A stretch of DNA of 64,000 bases, taken from Nitrospirales bacterium (lineage in GTDB: Bacteria; Nitrospirota; Nitrospiria; Nitrospirales; UBA8639). How positions within the stretch are numbered: position 1 is the first letter of the stretch; each line of letters opens with the position of its first letter. The notes under the pieces are model-generated. The model had not been told where the DNA came from. It saw nothing but the letters and a program-made list of their open reading frames with translations, and searched no databases. The DNA lies in assembly GCA_021603905.1 (NCBI GenBank), contig BQIU01000006.1, forward strand, positions 1-64,000, in the 5' to 3' direction. Positions 36,352-45,430 of this stretch are shown here, one piece after another. Position numbers and translations under genes: made by a program.

Positions 36352-37455
36352 TTAATTCGCTTGTTCATCCATATCGACTTGTTTAATGGTCCAATCCACA
36401 GCCTTCCGAAGTTCATTCATCGGTTTTGAGGTGTCGTAAATCAACCAAACTCTTTCTTCTAATTTTCGAAGTGGGTCGATCGATCTTCCAGTCCGTAATT
36501 TTCCGAGACTCCAAACCACTTCGGTCATTACAGGAAAATCAATATCCTCCGATGACTCGAGCTTATCCACATGATCGACTAGGTAATTTAAGACTGGAGG
36601 TGTTATGTCATGATCTCCAGTTATCGCTCCAATCGACCCCAAGCCTTTGGCTGCGGCAGCCCGAATTAAAGAATCATTCTTCGTATTTGTGAATATTTGC
36701 GTGAGAATAGGTATCCCATCGCTTCCCGTTGCTGCCAGTGCCGCAATGCTCTCCACGGAGTGATTTTCCTCTTGGTGAAATTGCTTCAAATAAGGTTGAG
36801 CCTCTTGTGACTTGAGATTAGGCATTACCGAGAGCACTGACAATTTTCGTTCTTCAGGTGTCTTTGAATCTTCCAGCAAGGTTAAAAGCCGTTTCTCGTG
36901 ACCCCATTCTGCGGCGAGCTTAACCGGAAAGTCGTATTCTTCAAGTTTAAGTTTTAATTGCTCTAACGCATAGTCTCCCGTCTTTTTTACATTCGCTGCC
37001 TTCGCTGCAGCCCGCACATCATCAAAATCTGTCCGAACTTCTTTTTGCCAGCCCGAGTCACGACCCTCCAGATAATAGGTCAAGAGACAAGCCGGCCCTT
37101 TCCAAAGACGCGCAGGGTTGTCAACTAGATCGGCATCACCGCCGGCTCTTGTCGTTCCCGTTCCTGCTTTACGTTCTTCGCATTTGACACGAAACTCAAC
37201 GTCATGCGGCTGCTTACGATCAGTGGTGACTGTGTAGTCAAGTTCTTGTAGGCGACGAGTGATCACCTCAACTAGGGGAGTCGCATCACCACGACCTCGT
37301 TCAGTCAGCGCCAAGACATTCACAAATATGGTATTCACCTTGGCCAGTTTGTCTTTTTGTTCAGAAGAAAAGTTGTCCCGACTTGCCGCGGAAACATCAG
37401 TGATCATCGCAAAACATATCAAAAGACAGCTTATTGCGGATATTTCACGCCTCAT
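36352..37455 (-). CDS. Exported HEAT-repeat protein
   Basis: The ATG at 37455 has GGAGGAG at ideal spacing and directly precedes a signal peptide (hydrophobic core, then DVSAASRDN), so I use it rather than the far upstream ATG at 37542; the product is 367 residues. The first half has an alpha/beta domain with VNTIFVNVLALTERG and EVITRRLQELDYTVTTD. The second half shows HEAT-like helical repeats (ESIAALAATGSDGIPILTQIF, LIRAAAAKGLGSIGAITG, VMTEVVWSLGKLRTGRSIDPLRKL). Such repeats bind protein partners. It likely acts in the periplasm. It is the first of three exported-protein genes on the minus strand. Confidence 0.75.
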   Translation of the reverse strand: MRREISAISCLLICFAMITDVSAASRDNFSSEQKDKLAKVNTIFVNVLALTERGRGDATPLVEVITRRLQELDYTVTTDRKQPHDVEFRVKCEERKAGTGTTRAGGDADLVDNPARLWKGPACLLTYYLEGRDSGWQKEVRTDFDDVRAAAKAANVKKTGDYALEQLKLKLEEYDFPVKLAAEWGHEKRLLTLLEDSKTPEERKLSVLSVMPNLKSQEAQPYLKQFHQEENHSVESIAALAATGSDGIPILTQIFTNTKNDSLIRAAAAKGLGSIGAITGDHDITPPVLNYLVDHVDKLESSEDIDFPVMTEVVWSLGKLRTGRSIDPLRKLEERVWLIYDTSKPMNELRKAVDWTIKQVDMDEQAN

Positions 37456-37876
37456 CACATTCTCCTCCCAGATCAGTGAGTAACGAAGATTTTTGTCCAA
37501 CTCCAGTGTTCTGCGGAATGTGTTCCCTCCTCGCCATCTCATGCACGGTTGTCAATCCTTTCCTCATAGGATGATGATGTACTGAATAATTGATTGATCA
37601 TAATGACGGATGCAAGAGTAAAACACTTGCGCCCCCTCTTTACTAAAACTATACCTTTCCAGAGCTAGGGCCAGCAACTCAGGCCAGCTCAGGAACATGT
37701 TAGGGTTTAAAAATCATGAGTCTAATATACCCTGATTCTCGTCAGGCGTCAGATGTGAGGTGAAACGTGTCGTGAGAGAATCATGCAAAGAGAGTCAATT
37801 TTCGTCGTTCATTGGTTCGCATCTTTGCGGTTCGAGTGAGTTGAACCCATGATGATGGCAGGGTATACTCGCCTCA
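37456..37876. other. Divergent 421-bp spacer before proC
   Basis: It lies between the HEAT-repeat gene (minus) and proC (plus) and must carry promoters for both. No coding frame is convincing; no clear operator or RNA element was found. Confidence 0.4.
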
Positions 37877-38689
37877 ATGTTGAAGAATCAGAAAATTGCC
37901 TTTATCGGAGCTGGCAATATGGCGGAGGCCTTGTTGGCTGGACTTCTTCAATCTGGCGCAGTGAAGTCTTCCAATATCTGGGCCACCGATGTGTCTCAAG
38001 ATCGCCTTAATTTCTTAAAGAAAAAATATCAGGTTTATATTGGGACTGATAATACGGAAGCCGTAAAATGGGCAACTGTTATTATTTTGGCCGTCAAACC
38101 TCAAGTGCTTCCTCACGTTCTCAGCCAAGTCAAGAAAGGGCTCAAAAGGACACAACTGGTCATTTCCATTGCAGCCGGCGTCCCTCTATCGAAAATTATT
38201 GGGGGTCTTTCTTCTTCTGCCTCTGTTATCCGTGCTATGCCGAATACGCCATGTCTGGTCCAACAGGGTGCCACAGCCCTGACCACAGGGAAGACCGTCA
38301 CCCAAGATCAGTTACAGATGGCTGAAGCCATTTTTGAGGCATCAGGCAAAGTTGTCGTGGTTGAAGAAACATTAATGGATGCGGTGACCGGATTAAGTGG
38401 TAGTGGCCCCGCGTATGTCTATGTGATGATTGAGGCGTTGGCTGATGGCGGGGTGCGGATGGGACTGCCTCGACACATTGCACAAACACTCGCGACCCAG
38501 ACCGTATTAGGAACAGCGAATCTCGTGTCGGTAAGCGGGGAGCATCCTGGCCTCTTGAAAGATCGCGTCACCTCTCCTGGAGGGACGACGATCGCTGGAC
38601 TTCATGAGCTGGAGAAAGGCGGGGTTCGAGCAATCTTTATGACTGCAGTAGAAGCGGCCACAAAGCGATCGCAAGAACTCGGATCGTAA
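37877..38689 (+). CDS. proC: Pyrroline-5-carboxylate reductase
   Basis: 270 residues, the family's normal length. The N-terminal NADPH-binding Rossmann fold shows IAFIGAGNMAEALLAGLL, followed by ILAVKPQVLPHVL and VIRAMPNTPCLV. The C-terminal dimer domain has VTGLSGSGPAYVYVMIEALADGGVRMGLPRHIAQTLA and LKDRVTSPGGTTIAGLHELEKGG, the proline-binding region. It reduces 1-pyrroline-5-carboxylate to proline as the last step of proline synthesis. The gene is convergent with the coaE-trxB-thiI group. Confidence 0.96.
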   Translation: MLKNQKIAFIGAGNMAEALLAGLLQSGAVKSSNIWATDVSQDRLNFLKKKYQVYIGTDNTEAVKWATVIILAVKPQVLPHVLSQVKKGLKRTQLVISIAAGVPLSKIIGGLSSSASVIRAMPNTPCLVQQGATALTTGKTVTQDQLQMAEAIFEASGKVVVVEETLMDAVTGLSGSGPAYVYVMIEALADGGVRMGLPRHIAQTLATQTVLGTANLVSVSGEHPGLLKDRVTSPGGTTIAGLHELEKGGVRAIFMTAVEAATKRSQELGS

Positions 38690-38706
38690 GAAAGAACAGT
38701 CCAAAA

Positions 38707-39951
38707 TCAGGACACATTTTTCGTGTGGCAACACCATGTTTTCCAACCGACACGTAAGTCTATAGGCTCCTCAATACGATCATTACTATCATCTCTCGCC
38801 ATTTCTCTTTCTACGGTTGAAAAAAGTAGGTGGATACAGATCAAACATTGCACTCCAAACGGAAGATACCCTGCGTAGCCGAGCACTGGCATTTCAAACA
38901 CTTGAAACGCGTGGAGGTAGGGTATCGTATATTCCCAATGTGCCAGGCTTTGTGAATTCCACAACTCCCAAAAACCCCCACAGATCAGTCCGCTCAGTGC
39001 AGGGATAATCACAGGTCGCCAGTCACCATGACGAAGTCGACTCAGAATAGAGTCGTGTCCCTGAAAAATTTGAACCGCAAGCAGCATGAGCAATGGTGAA
39101 AGCCATAATAAAGGGTATAAAGTTTTGGGCCAGTTCCCTATACCCACTAATCCCAGTCCTGCAGCACAAAGAAATACCCATCCCACGGTTCGTTCATTCT
39201 GGATACGGATTTTCCACCAATTTTTGAATGGACGGGTGATCCGGTGACATGACATGAGGAATTCATAGGTCCCGTAGATAGCTGGAAGCACTATTGAAAA
39301 TGACAAGCTTCCCCAAAAGGCGTAAGTGAAGGCATCGACATCTAGGGTTGGCAGGTAATACCAATTCTCGACAAACCGGTTCAGGTATTCAAATATCCAC
39401 CAAAATACTGCACTTATAGGAAATAAGCTAAAAAAGATTTTGGGCTGATTCACCATGAGACAACGCTTTGTTCGGCCCATGGTCAACGCATTGGCTACTA
39501 CGATATAGCTAAGCCAAAGAGGGGTAAAGGTATGGAGTTGGATTGCAGCGAGTTCAGGCAACCGAGTCCAGGCAGCAGTCCAAGCAACGGATAGTGAGGC
39601 TAGGCCATACCATCCCCAAATGGGAAATGATGAAGCCTGAACGTTTGTCGCTTCTGGGAATGGAAATGTCAGGAATCTCCAAAGAAATGGCGTCATCACA
39701 AGAGCGAGACTCAACGCCATGGTCGTAAATAATATCCAGGAAACTTGCCCTGAATGGGTTTGACTGGGTCTTGGAGGAAATGAAAGGAATGGCCAGATAG
39801 ACAAACCAGATAGCCAAGTTCCTAACAATGGAAGTCCGAAAACAAATAGCAGCAGAAGTAACAAGTGGAACGACCGAATGCGCGAGTTTCCTGTAGACAG
39901 GGAAACGACAGATGGAATGGGTTCAGGTCTATGAGTCCATCTTTGTAGCAT
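38707..39951 (-). CDS. Polytopic membrane protein of unknown function
   Basis: From the ATG at 39951 the product is about 414 residues with ten or so hydrophobic segments. Conserved-looking parts are TRLPELAAIQLHTFTPLWLSYI, the aromatic-rich WWIFEYLNRFVENWYYLP, and near the end GGFWELWNSQSLAHWEYTIPYLHAFQVFEMPVLGYAGYLPFGVQC. The last block looks like a membrane active-site or binding signature, rich in Trp, Tyr and Glu. I cannot name the family. The frame is open to 40020, overlapping thiI by 28 bases, but the segment before 39951 is unlike a start. It is the last gene of the coaE-trxB-thiI group. Confidence 0.7.
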   Translation of the reverse strand: MLQRWTHRPEPIPSVVSLSTGNSRIRSFHLLLLLLFVFGLPLLGTWLSGLSIWPFLSFPPRPSQTHSGQVSWILFTTMALSLALVMTPFLWRFLTFPFPEATNVQASSFPIWGWYGLASLSVAWTAAWTRLPELAAIQLHTFTPLWLSYIVVANALTMGRTKRCLMVNQPKIFFSLFPISAVFWWIFEYLNRFVENWYYLPTLDVDAFTYAFWGSLSFSIVLPAIYGTYEFLMSCHRITRPFKNWWKIRIQNERTVGWVFLCAAGLGLVGIGNWPKTLYPLLWLSPLLMLLAVQIFQGHDSILSRLRHGDWRPVIIPALSGLICGGFWELWNSQSLAHWEYTIPYLHAFQVFEMPVLGYAGYLPFGVQCLICIHLLFSTVEREMARDDSNDRIEEPIDLRVGWKTWCCHTKNVS

Positions 39952-39992
39952 AAGAAAGTACGAAATTGACTCTCGGAGACATTTAATAATGA

Positions 39993-41171
39993 TCAGTAGG
40001 GGAAGGCATAATTCACACAATCCACCTGTTCGATGCCTTGCTTCAACATTCCGACAATATCGAGACCCTCTTCAACTTTTAGTATGTCAGATAGTCGTGC
40101 GCGAGTATTCGGATGCGGGGGAACAAAGAGAGTACAACAGTCTTGATCGGGTTCAATCGACGTTTCAAATGATTGAATTGCTTGCGCTTGCGCAGTAATT
40201 TCGATTTTGTCCATTCCAATGAGTGGACGAAGAATTGGCAAAGCGGTCACTTCACTCACAACTTGAATGTTGCCTGGAGTTTGCGAAGCCACTTGCCCGA
40301 GACTGTCACCCGTGACAAGAGCCCATGCCTCTTCTTGTCGAGCCAGTTCTTCGGCGATCCTCATCATCATACGTCGATAGAGGACCACGCGGATTGGCGC
40401 AGGTGCGCCAAGGACGATCTGTTGTTGAATTTCACCAAATGGCACAAGGTATAAGGTTGAGGAAAGTTGATACGACGTGAGTAACGTCACTAAATCACGA
40501 ACTTTTTCTTCAGACGCGCGGGAGAGATACGGACGCCCGTGAAAGTGAACAAAGACCACCCGGCACCCACGTTTGATCATTCGATAAGCTGCAACCGGTG
40601 AATCAATTCCGCCAGACATGAGGCACAATACCTTTCCTCCAGTTCCAACCGGGAGTCCACCTGGGCCAGATTCTTTGTTAAAGGCATAATAGGCTTCATT
40701 TTTTAACACTTCAATATAGACTGTTACGTCGGGCTGTGTGAGATCGACGCGTTTGCCTGTCTGCTCACAAAGATGTGCGCCAATTTCACGGTCAATATCC
40801 ATGGAAGTCATTGGAAAACGTTTTTCAGCTCGTTTGGTCACGACGCGAAATGTCTTGAATGGATGGGATGGAATGTCTCTCTGAATGGCATCCTTTAAGG
40901 TCGTCAAATCTGAAGAGGTAAGTGAGATGGGTGCTGAACGAGCAAATGAAAAATTTGTGACACCAAACGTTCGAGTCAAGGTTTCTTGAATTCGTTGCCA
41001 AAGATGTTCCTCTGGGAAGCTAATTCGAATTCGCCCGGGTAAAGCCTCAACTTGAATAGCCTTGAGATTTTTCAGTGCGGATCGCAGATGGTGGACCATC
41101 CGTTGCTCAAAGAACTTTCGGTTTCTTCCTTTGAGTGCCACCTCATGATAATGGACGAGTGCGTGAAACAT
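39993..41171 (-). CDS. thiI: tRNA 4-thiouridine synthetase ThiI (short form)
   Basis: 392 residues. The N-terminal ferredoxin-like and THUMP domains bind tRNA (YHEVALKGRNRKFFEQRM, and DVTVYIEVLKNEAYYAF). The PP-loop ATP-binding motif SGGIDS is at 186-191, and DQDCCTLFVPPHPNTRA keeps the catalytic-region cysteines. ThiI adenylates U8 of tRNA and inserts sulfur from a carrier. The C-terminal rhodanese domain of the E. coli protein (482 residues) is absent, as in many bacteria; sulfur transfer then relies on the desulfurase directly. It lies downstream of trxB on the same strand. Confidence 0.94.
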   Translation of the reverse strand: MFHALVHYHEVALKGRNRKFFEQRMVHHLRSALKNLKAIQVEALPGRIRISFPEEHLWQRIQETLTRTFGVTNFSFARSAPISLTSSDLTTLKDAIQRDIPSHPFKTFRVVTKRAEKRFPMTSMDIDREIGAHLCEQTGKRVDLTQPDVTVYIEVLKNEAYYAFNKESGPGGLPVGTGGKVLCLMSGGIDSPVAAYRMIKRGCRVVFVHFHGRPYLSRASEEKVRDLVTLLTSYQLSSTLYLVPFGEIQQQIVLGAPAPIRVVLYRRMMMRIAEELARQEEAWALVTGDSLGQVASQTPGNIQVVSEVTALPILRPLIGMDKIEITAQAQAIQSFETSIEPDQDCCTLFVPPHPNTRARLSDILKVEEGLDIVGMLKQGIEQVDCVNYAFPY

Positions 41172-41294
41172 TCAAGAAGTCATCATTTGTGAAATGCGAT
41201 GCGAGTGAGATTATTGTGGCAATCCTCTGTTTTTTTTAAGCCAATAGCCCCTCAATCATGGTACGAGGCGATCACGAAGCTTGGGTCTGCAGTA

Positions 41295-42215
41295 TTATTC
41301 GTGACTTTCAAGAAATCGTTCAGCATCGATGGCGGCCATGCACCCGGACCCTGCCGCCGTAATCGCTTGTCGATACTGAGAATCTTGCACGTCACCGGCA
41401 GCATAGACACCAGGAATATTTGTTGCGGAGCTGTGTGCTTGCGTCACAAGATAGCCTGCCTCATCCATATCGAGGGAACCTCGAAACAGACTAGTATTGG
41501 GAGTATGACCAATTGCGACAAAGATTCCAGCACATGAGAGGTCTTCTGATTGCTTGGTCTTCACATCTCGAACGCGAATGCCGGTCACCACATCGTTGCC
41601 TAACATTTCGTCGATTGTGGAGTTCCAGCGAAAGGCAATCTTTTCATTTTTTTCGGCACGGTCCTGCATAATTTTTGAGGCACGTAATGAATCACGGCGA
41701 TGGATAATCGTGACCTTAGTCGCAAATTTCGTGAGAAACGTCGCTTCTTCCATGGCACTATCTCCTCCGCCAATGACCACAATCTCTTTTCCTCGAAAGA
41801 AGAATCCGTCACACGTGGCGCAGGTTGAGACTCCATGGCCCATTAAGCGGCTTTCTGATGGGAGTCCCAAAAGATTGGCTGAAGCTCCTGTAGAAATAAT
41901 CAGGGTCTTTGCTTGAATCGTTTCCTCGTCATCAATCGTGATAGAAAACGGACGTGTATTGAGATCGACTTTCGTCACATGACCCTGACGAAACGCCGTA
42001 CCGAATCGTTCAGCTTGAGCTCGCATGTCCATAATCAACTGAGGGCCCATAATTCCCTTAGGAAACCCAGGAAAGTTTTCGACATCGGTGGTAATCGTTA
42101 ACTGTCCACCTGGCTGCGAGCCATCAATGAGTAGTGGAGAGAGATTGGCGCGGGCTGTGTAGAGTGCCGCAGTGAGGCCCGCTGGGCCTGATCCAAGAAT
42201 GACGACATTATGCAT
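41295..42215 (-). CDS. trxB: Thioredoxin reductase
   Basis: 306 residues, normal length. The FAD-binding motif GSGPAGLTAA is at 8-17, the redox-active CATC at 132-135, the NADPH-binding GGGDSAMEEA after it, and the C-terminal FAD motif as GVYAAGDVQDSQYRQ. The enzyme passes electrons from NADPH to thioredoxin in the cytosol. AAGGAG stands close before the ATG. It sits between coaE (101 bases upstream on the strand) and thiI (123 bases downstream). Confidence 0.95.
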   Translation of the reverse strand: MHNVVILGSGPAGLTAALYTARANLSPLLIDGSQPGGQLTITTDVENFPGFPKGIMGPQLIMDMRAQAERFGTAFRQGHVTKVDLNTRPFSITIDDEETIQAKTLIISTGASANLLGLPSESRLMGHGVSTCATCDGFFFRGKEIVVIGGGDSAMEEATFLTKFATKVTIIHRRDSLRASKIMQDRAEKNEKIAFRWNSTIDEMLGNDVVTGIRVRDVKTKQSEDLSCAGIFVAIGHTPNTSLFRGSLDMDEAGYLVTQAHSSATNIPGVYAAGDVQDSQYRQAITAAGSGCMAAIDAERFLESHE

Positions 42216-42316
42216 GAAACAACTCCTTGTCTTTGGAACATTCTCCCGCCCTTAGTTATGAGGCGAGCTGAAAATAAGGGAATGGCATCCCTCGATTCTA
42301 ACTCATAACACAATGG

Positions 42317-42931
42317 TTACGTGTCCTGCCGTGCCTTTGCCTGAAAGTGACGATACAGGCTTCGAACGATCGGACGTATCTGACGTAGGGGTAATGCCCC
42401 ATTGAGCACATGATCGGCATATTGAATTTTTTTGCGAAGCGGCATCTGATGTTGAATTCGACGTGTTGCCTCAACCCTGGACATCCCGGTGCGCTGGCAT
42501 GCGCGCTGAATTTGCATGTATGGAGGGGTCTTCACGACGATCACTCGATCCATACGCCTGTACGCGTCTGATTCAATGAGCATGGCAGCATCATAGATAA
42601 TGACGGCATCCGGATTTTCCCGACCAATCCGACGAACCTCTCGAGCCTGTTCACGCGCCACTCGAGGATACAAAATATTTGTCAACTGTTTGAGTTTACG
42701 AGGATGACCAAAGACCCTGTGGGCCAGGGCCGCTCGATTCACCGTGTTCTGTTCGGTCAATATAGCTCGACCAAACATTCGAATAATATCTTTCCAGGCT
42801 ACTCTGCGGGGTTTGACGATTTCTCGTGTGAGACTGTCGGCATCAATAATCTCTGCGCCACATTGCTGAAATATCTGAGCAATGGTTGTTTTTCCTGATG
42901 CTAAACCGCCCGTCAGGCCCACGATGAGCAT
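42317..42931 (-). CDS. coaE: Dephospho-CoA kinase
   Basis: Using the ATG at 42931, the product is 204 residues and starts MLIVGLTGGLASGKTT, the normal CoaE opening with its P-loop. Other marks are IIDADSLTREIV and VIIYDAAMLIESDAY, matching the substrate and lid regions (family DADxxxR and PLLxE). It phosphorylates dephospho-CoA to CoA, the last step of coenzyme A synthesis. The frame is open 13 codons further upstream, with ATGs at 42946 and 42970, but the P-loop position favours 42931. The C-terminal LRQIRPIVRSLYRHFQ tail is typical. Confidence 0.93.
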   Translation of the reverse strand: MLIVGLTGGLASGKTTIAQIFQQCGAEIIDADSLTREIVKPRRVAWKDIIRMFGRAILTEQNTVNRAALAHRVFGHPRKLKQLTNILYPRVAREQAREVRRIGRENPDAVIIYDAAMLIESDAYRRMDRVIVVKTPPYMQIQRACQRTGMSRVEATRRIQHQMPLRKKIQYADHVLNGALPLRQIRPIVRSLYRHFQAKARQDT

Positions 42932-43100
42932 ATCGCACCATAGCATAGGATTTTTCTCTGTCACAATCATAACTTAGAAGCAGGAGTCCACATTCGCTTG
43001 ACCCACAGGGACCATTTCGGTTATTGCCTAAGAAGACAGGCAAAGAATTTACTCATTTTGAACACGGTATTTTGCCTGTTTTCGTTTTTCCAGACTATAC

Positions 43101-44168
43101 ATGATTACTCCGTTGCATCACGTGCAGCACTTCCATCGCATGACTCTGATGATTGTGATGCTTTGTCTTGCTGTCGAATTTCCTGGAAGTTCATCAAGTT
43201 TGGCCGCGTCTCCTTCGACCGTCCCCCCCCCGGATCAAGCTAATTGGACTGTGGCCTTGGATGGCACCGGCACATATATTTCCATTCAAGAAGCTATCGA
43301 TGCGTCAAAGTCTGGCGATACGATTTGGATCAAAGCCGGGACGTATGCCGAAGATGTGACCGTTCACAGCAAAGAGGGACTCAAGATTATCGGTGAGCGG
43401 ATGGACCTGGTCGTGCTTTCCGGCCTGAAACGTGTTGGCACTCTTCACATTGGGAAATGGCCCTACGGTGCACGGAATGTTGAAATTCATAACCTTACCG
43501 TCAATCAACATGGCGGTTTAGGATTAGGAATTTTTAATGGTGGTGGGATTCTCTTAAAAAAGATTCATATCAAAGGCATGGTGTTTGGCCAGGAAGTTGA
43601 AGACGTGACAATTGAAGACTGCGTCATTGGCGGAAGTGAGACGACTGGGATCGCATTTGCCAACTCCAAAGCCACTCTTATAGGAAATTTTATCCATGAC
43701 AATGATCATGGCGTCTCAATCGGAGGAACCTCTCAAGTATTGTTAACGCACAATGTCATTACTCGGAGCTTGTTCGAAGGCATTATGGTCCATGATACGT
43801 CTACGGCCAAAATCATTCAGAACACCATCGTCCATAACGGAGGAGGGATTGCCTTTCATGATACGAGTCAGGGGGAAGCACATGGGAATATCCTGACGGA
43901 CAGTCAAGTTGGCTTTCTTTTCTCTCCGCAAAGCCAAACAACCTTCTCCTTCAATGTTATGTTTGCTAATGATGCGAACTATCTCCTCAAAGAACAGTCC
44001 AACGTTCCTGCACCACCCGATCGGCAAAGTCAGACAGATTTGAATGTCGCCCCGACCTTTGTCCAGCCGGAGAAGGATGACTATCGGCTTGTTTCCAATA
44101 CCAAATTGCGAAATATCGGGACGTTCCAATTCTTAGGAGCGTTGCCGCCGGTTGATTCCGGCAGCTAA
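43101..44168 (+). CDS. Exported right-handed beta-helix protein
   Basis: 355 residues with a signal peptide (hydrophobic core, SSLAASP), then YISIQEAIDASKSGDTIWIKAGTYAEDVTVH, the opening typical of pectin lyase-like beta-helix folds. PbH1-type repeats follow: ATLIGNFIHDNDHGVSIGG, VLLTHNVITRSLFEGIMVHD, AKIIQNTIVHNGGGIAFHD and EAHGNILTDSQVGFLFS. This resembles NosD/carbohydrate-binding repeat proteins. No catalytic triad can be assigned, so it may bind rather than cut polysaccharide. It stands alone, divergent from coaE. Confidence 0.82.
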   Translation: MITPLHHVQHFHRMTLMIVMLCLAVEFPGSSSSLAASPSTVPPPDQANWTVALDGTGTYISIQEAIDASKSGDTIWIKAGTYAEDVTVHSKEGLKIIGERMDLVVLSGLKRVGTLHIGKWPYGARNVEIHNLTVNQHGGLGLGIFNGGGILLKKIHIKGMVFGQEVEDVTIEDCVIGGSETTGIAFANSKATLIGNFIHDNDHGVSIGGTSQVLLTHNVITRSLFEGIMVHDTSTAKIIQNTIVHNGGGIAFHDTSQGEAHGNILTDSQVGFLFSPQSQTTFSFNVMFANDANYLLKEQSNVPAPPDRQSQTDLNVAPTFVQPEKDDYRLVSNTKLRNIGTFQFLGALPPVDSGS

Positions 44169-44210
44169 AATTTCTTGACCTATCCACAACAGCACAACAG
44201 CAACAGTACG

Positions 44211-44396
44211 ATGTCCAATAACGCTAAGGCTCAAGTGCTGATTCGCTTCACCTTACGGACGAAGAAGATTTCTCGCACTATAGCCGTTCCAATGAGTTTC
44301 CGTACGTATGAAGCAATGTTTCGCGCTGAATTGGTGTATTTGAATCGGCTGGACTTGGACACCTGTCATATAGAGAGCAATTGGGTTATTGAATGA
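44211..44396 (+). CDS. Small 61-residue protein, unknown
   Basis: An ATG at 44211, 42 bases after the beta-helix gene, gives 61 residues (SNNAKAQVLIRFTLRTKKISRTIAVPMSFRTYEA..., ending IESNWVIE). The order of strand-like and helix-like segments is plausible for a small folded protein. The ribosome site is weak and no family is recognised. A longer frame from 44175 is open but is unlike protein at its start. Confidence 0.45.
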   Translation: MSNNAKAQVLIRFTLRTKKISRTIAVPMSFRTYEAMFRAELVYLNRLDLDTCHIESNWVIE

Positions 44397-44585
44397 CGAT
44401 GTCGAAGGTATGTGGGAAACGCGAGGTCTTGCATGTATCGTGTCCTAACATACCTACCTTCAACCTTTCGGTTAAGCTATAGTATTGATCAGCAAAAGTT
44501 CTAATTGGCTCTCATCTATTAAACAAGTCTCGGAACCAACGTCTGATGACATAGAAGCAATCACAGGCTGGGAGCATTGAAGAAT

Positions 44586-45233
44586 ATGGATATCAATGAA
44601 AAAATTGTCAGGGCGAAGCAAAAGCTGATGCAACGTGGTCGGGGAGACTCTGCCCGAGAAGTTGATGAAGATTATGGTGACCCGCGTGTTCCGCCCGGGC
44701 AACATTTAGTCAATAATTGGCCAGTACTGGATCTTGGCTTCAAACCGGAGATTACGCTGGAAGACTGGAAGTTGGAGATTGATGGCCAAGTCGAAAATCC
44801 AGTGGTCTGGAACTGGGAGAATTTTCAGGCACAGCCTTCAGTCACCCTCACGACGGATTTTCACTGTGTGACGAGCTGGAGCCGTTTAGATAATGAATGG
44901 GTAGGGGTCAGCTTCAACCATCTGCTGAATATAGTTGGTCCACTTCCGTCAGCAAAATTTGTCTTTTTTGAAGCGTATGATGAATATACGACGAATCTTC
45001 CACTGTCCGTCTGTCGGGATGATGACGTCTTTCTGGCTTATCAGTGGAACCATCTGCCGCTTTCAAGAGAGCACGGAGGCCCGGCCCGCATGATTATCCC
45101 AAAACTCTATGCCTGGAAAGGGGCGAAGTGGGTTAAAAAAATCACCTTTACAGAGCAAGACCAAAAAGGATTTTGGGAAGTTCGTGGATATTCGAATACG
45201 GCACTGCCCTGGAATAATGATCGATATGGCTAA
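44586..45233 (+). CDS. Sulfite-oxidase-like molybdopterin oxidoreductase (cytosolic)
   Basis: 215 residues from the ATG at 44586 (GGGAG about 11 bases before). It is a single sulfite-oxidase-type molybdopterin domain: VDEDYGDPRVPPGQHLVNNWPVLDLG, then DWKLEIDGQVENP, and TTDFHCVTSWSR, in which Cys 94 should ligate molybdenum. Later KLYAWKGAKWVKKI and EVRGYSNTALPWNNDRYG are typical. There is no Tat or Sec signal and no dimerisation domain, unlike periplasmic MsrP/YedY. It therefore probably works in the cytosol. The substrate is unknown, and no heme partner is adjacent. Confidence 0.88.
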   Translation: MDINEKIVRAKQKLMQRGRGDSAREVDEDYGDPRVPPGQHLVNNWPVLDLGFKPEITLEDWKLEIDGQVENPVVWNWENFQAQPSVTLTTDFHCVTSWSRLDNEWVGVSFNHLLNIVGPLPSAKFVFFEAYDEYTTNLPLSVCRDDDVFLAYQWNHLPLSREHGGPARMIIPKLYAWKGAKWVKKITFTEQDQKGFWEVRGYSNTALPWNNDRYG

Positions 45234-45430
45234 GCATTTGTGAGATGACCTCATGGGAGATAATTTAACAGGCAACGTTGAGTTCTACATAGATCATGTG
45301 GTGTGACAGAACCATTGTCATCTTCTATGATGCCTACATGAATGACATTCTTCATTCACCTTGCAAGCTTTCTTGTTGACTGGGTACGATATAGTTAATG
45401 GACCACTATCTTGAATGAGGTAATGACAGG

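Noticed and set aside
41554-41916. 120-codon plus-strand frame opposite trxB
   Set aside because: Shadow of the trxB coding strand; trxB motifs are unambiguous.
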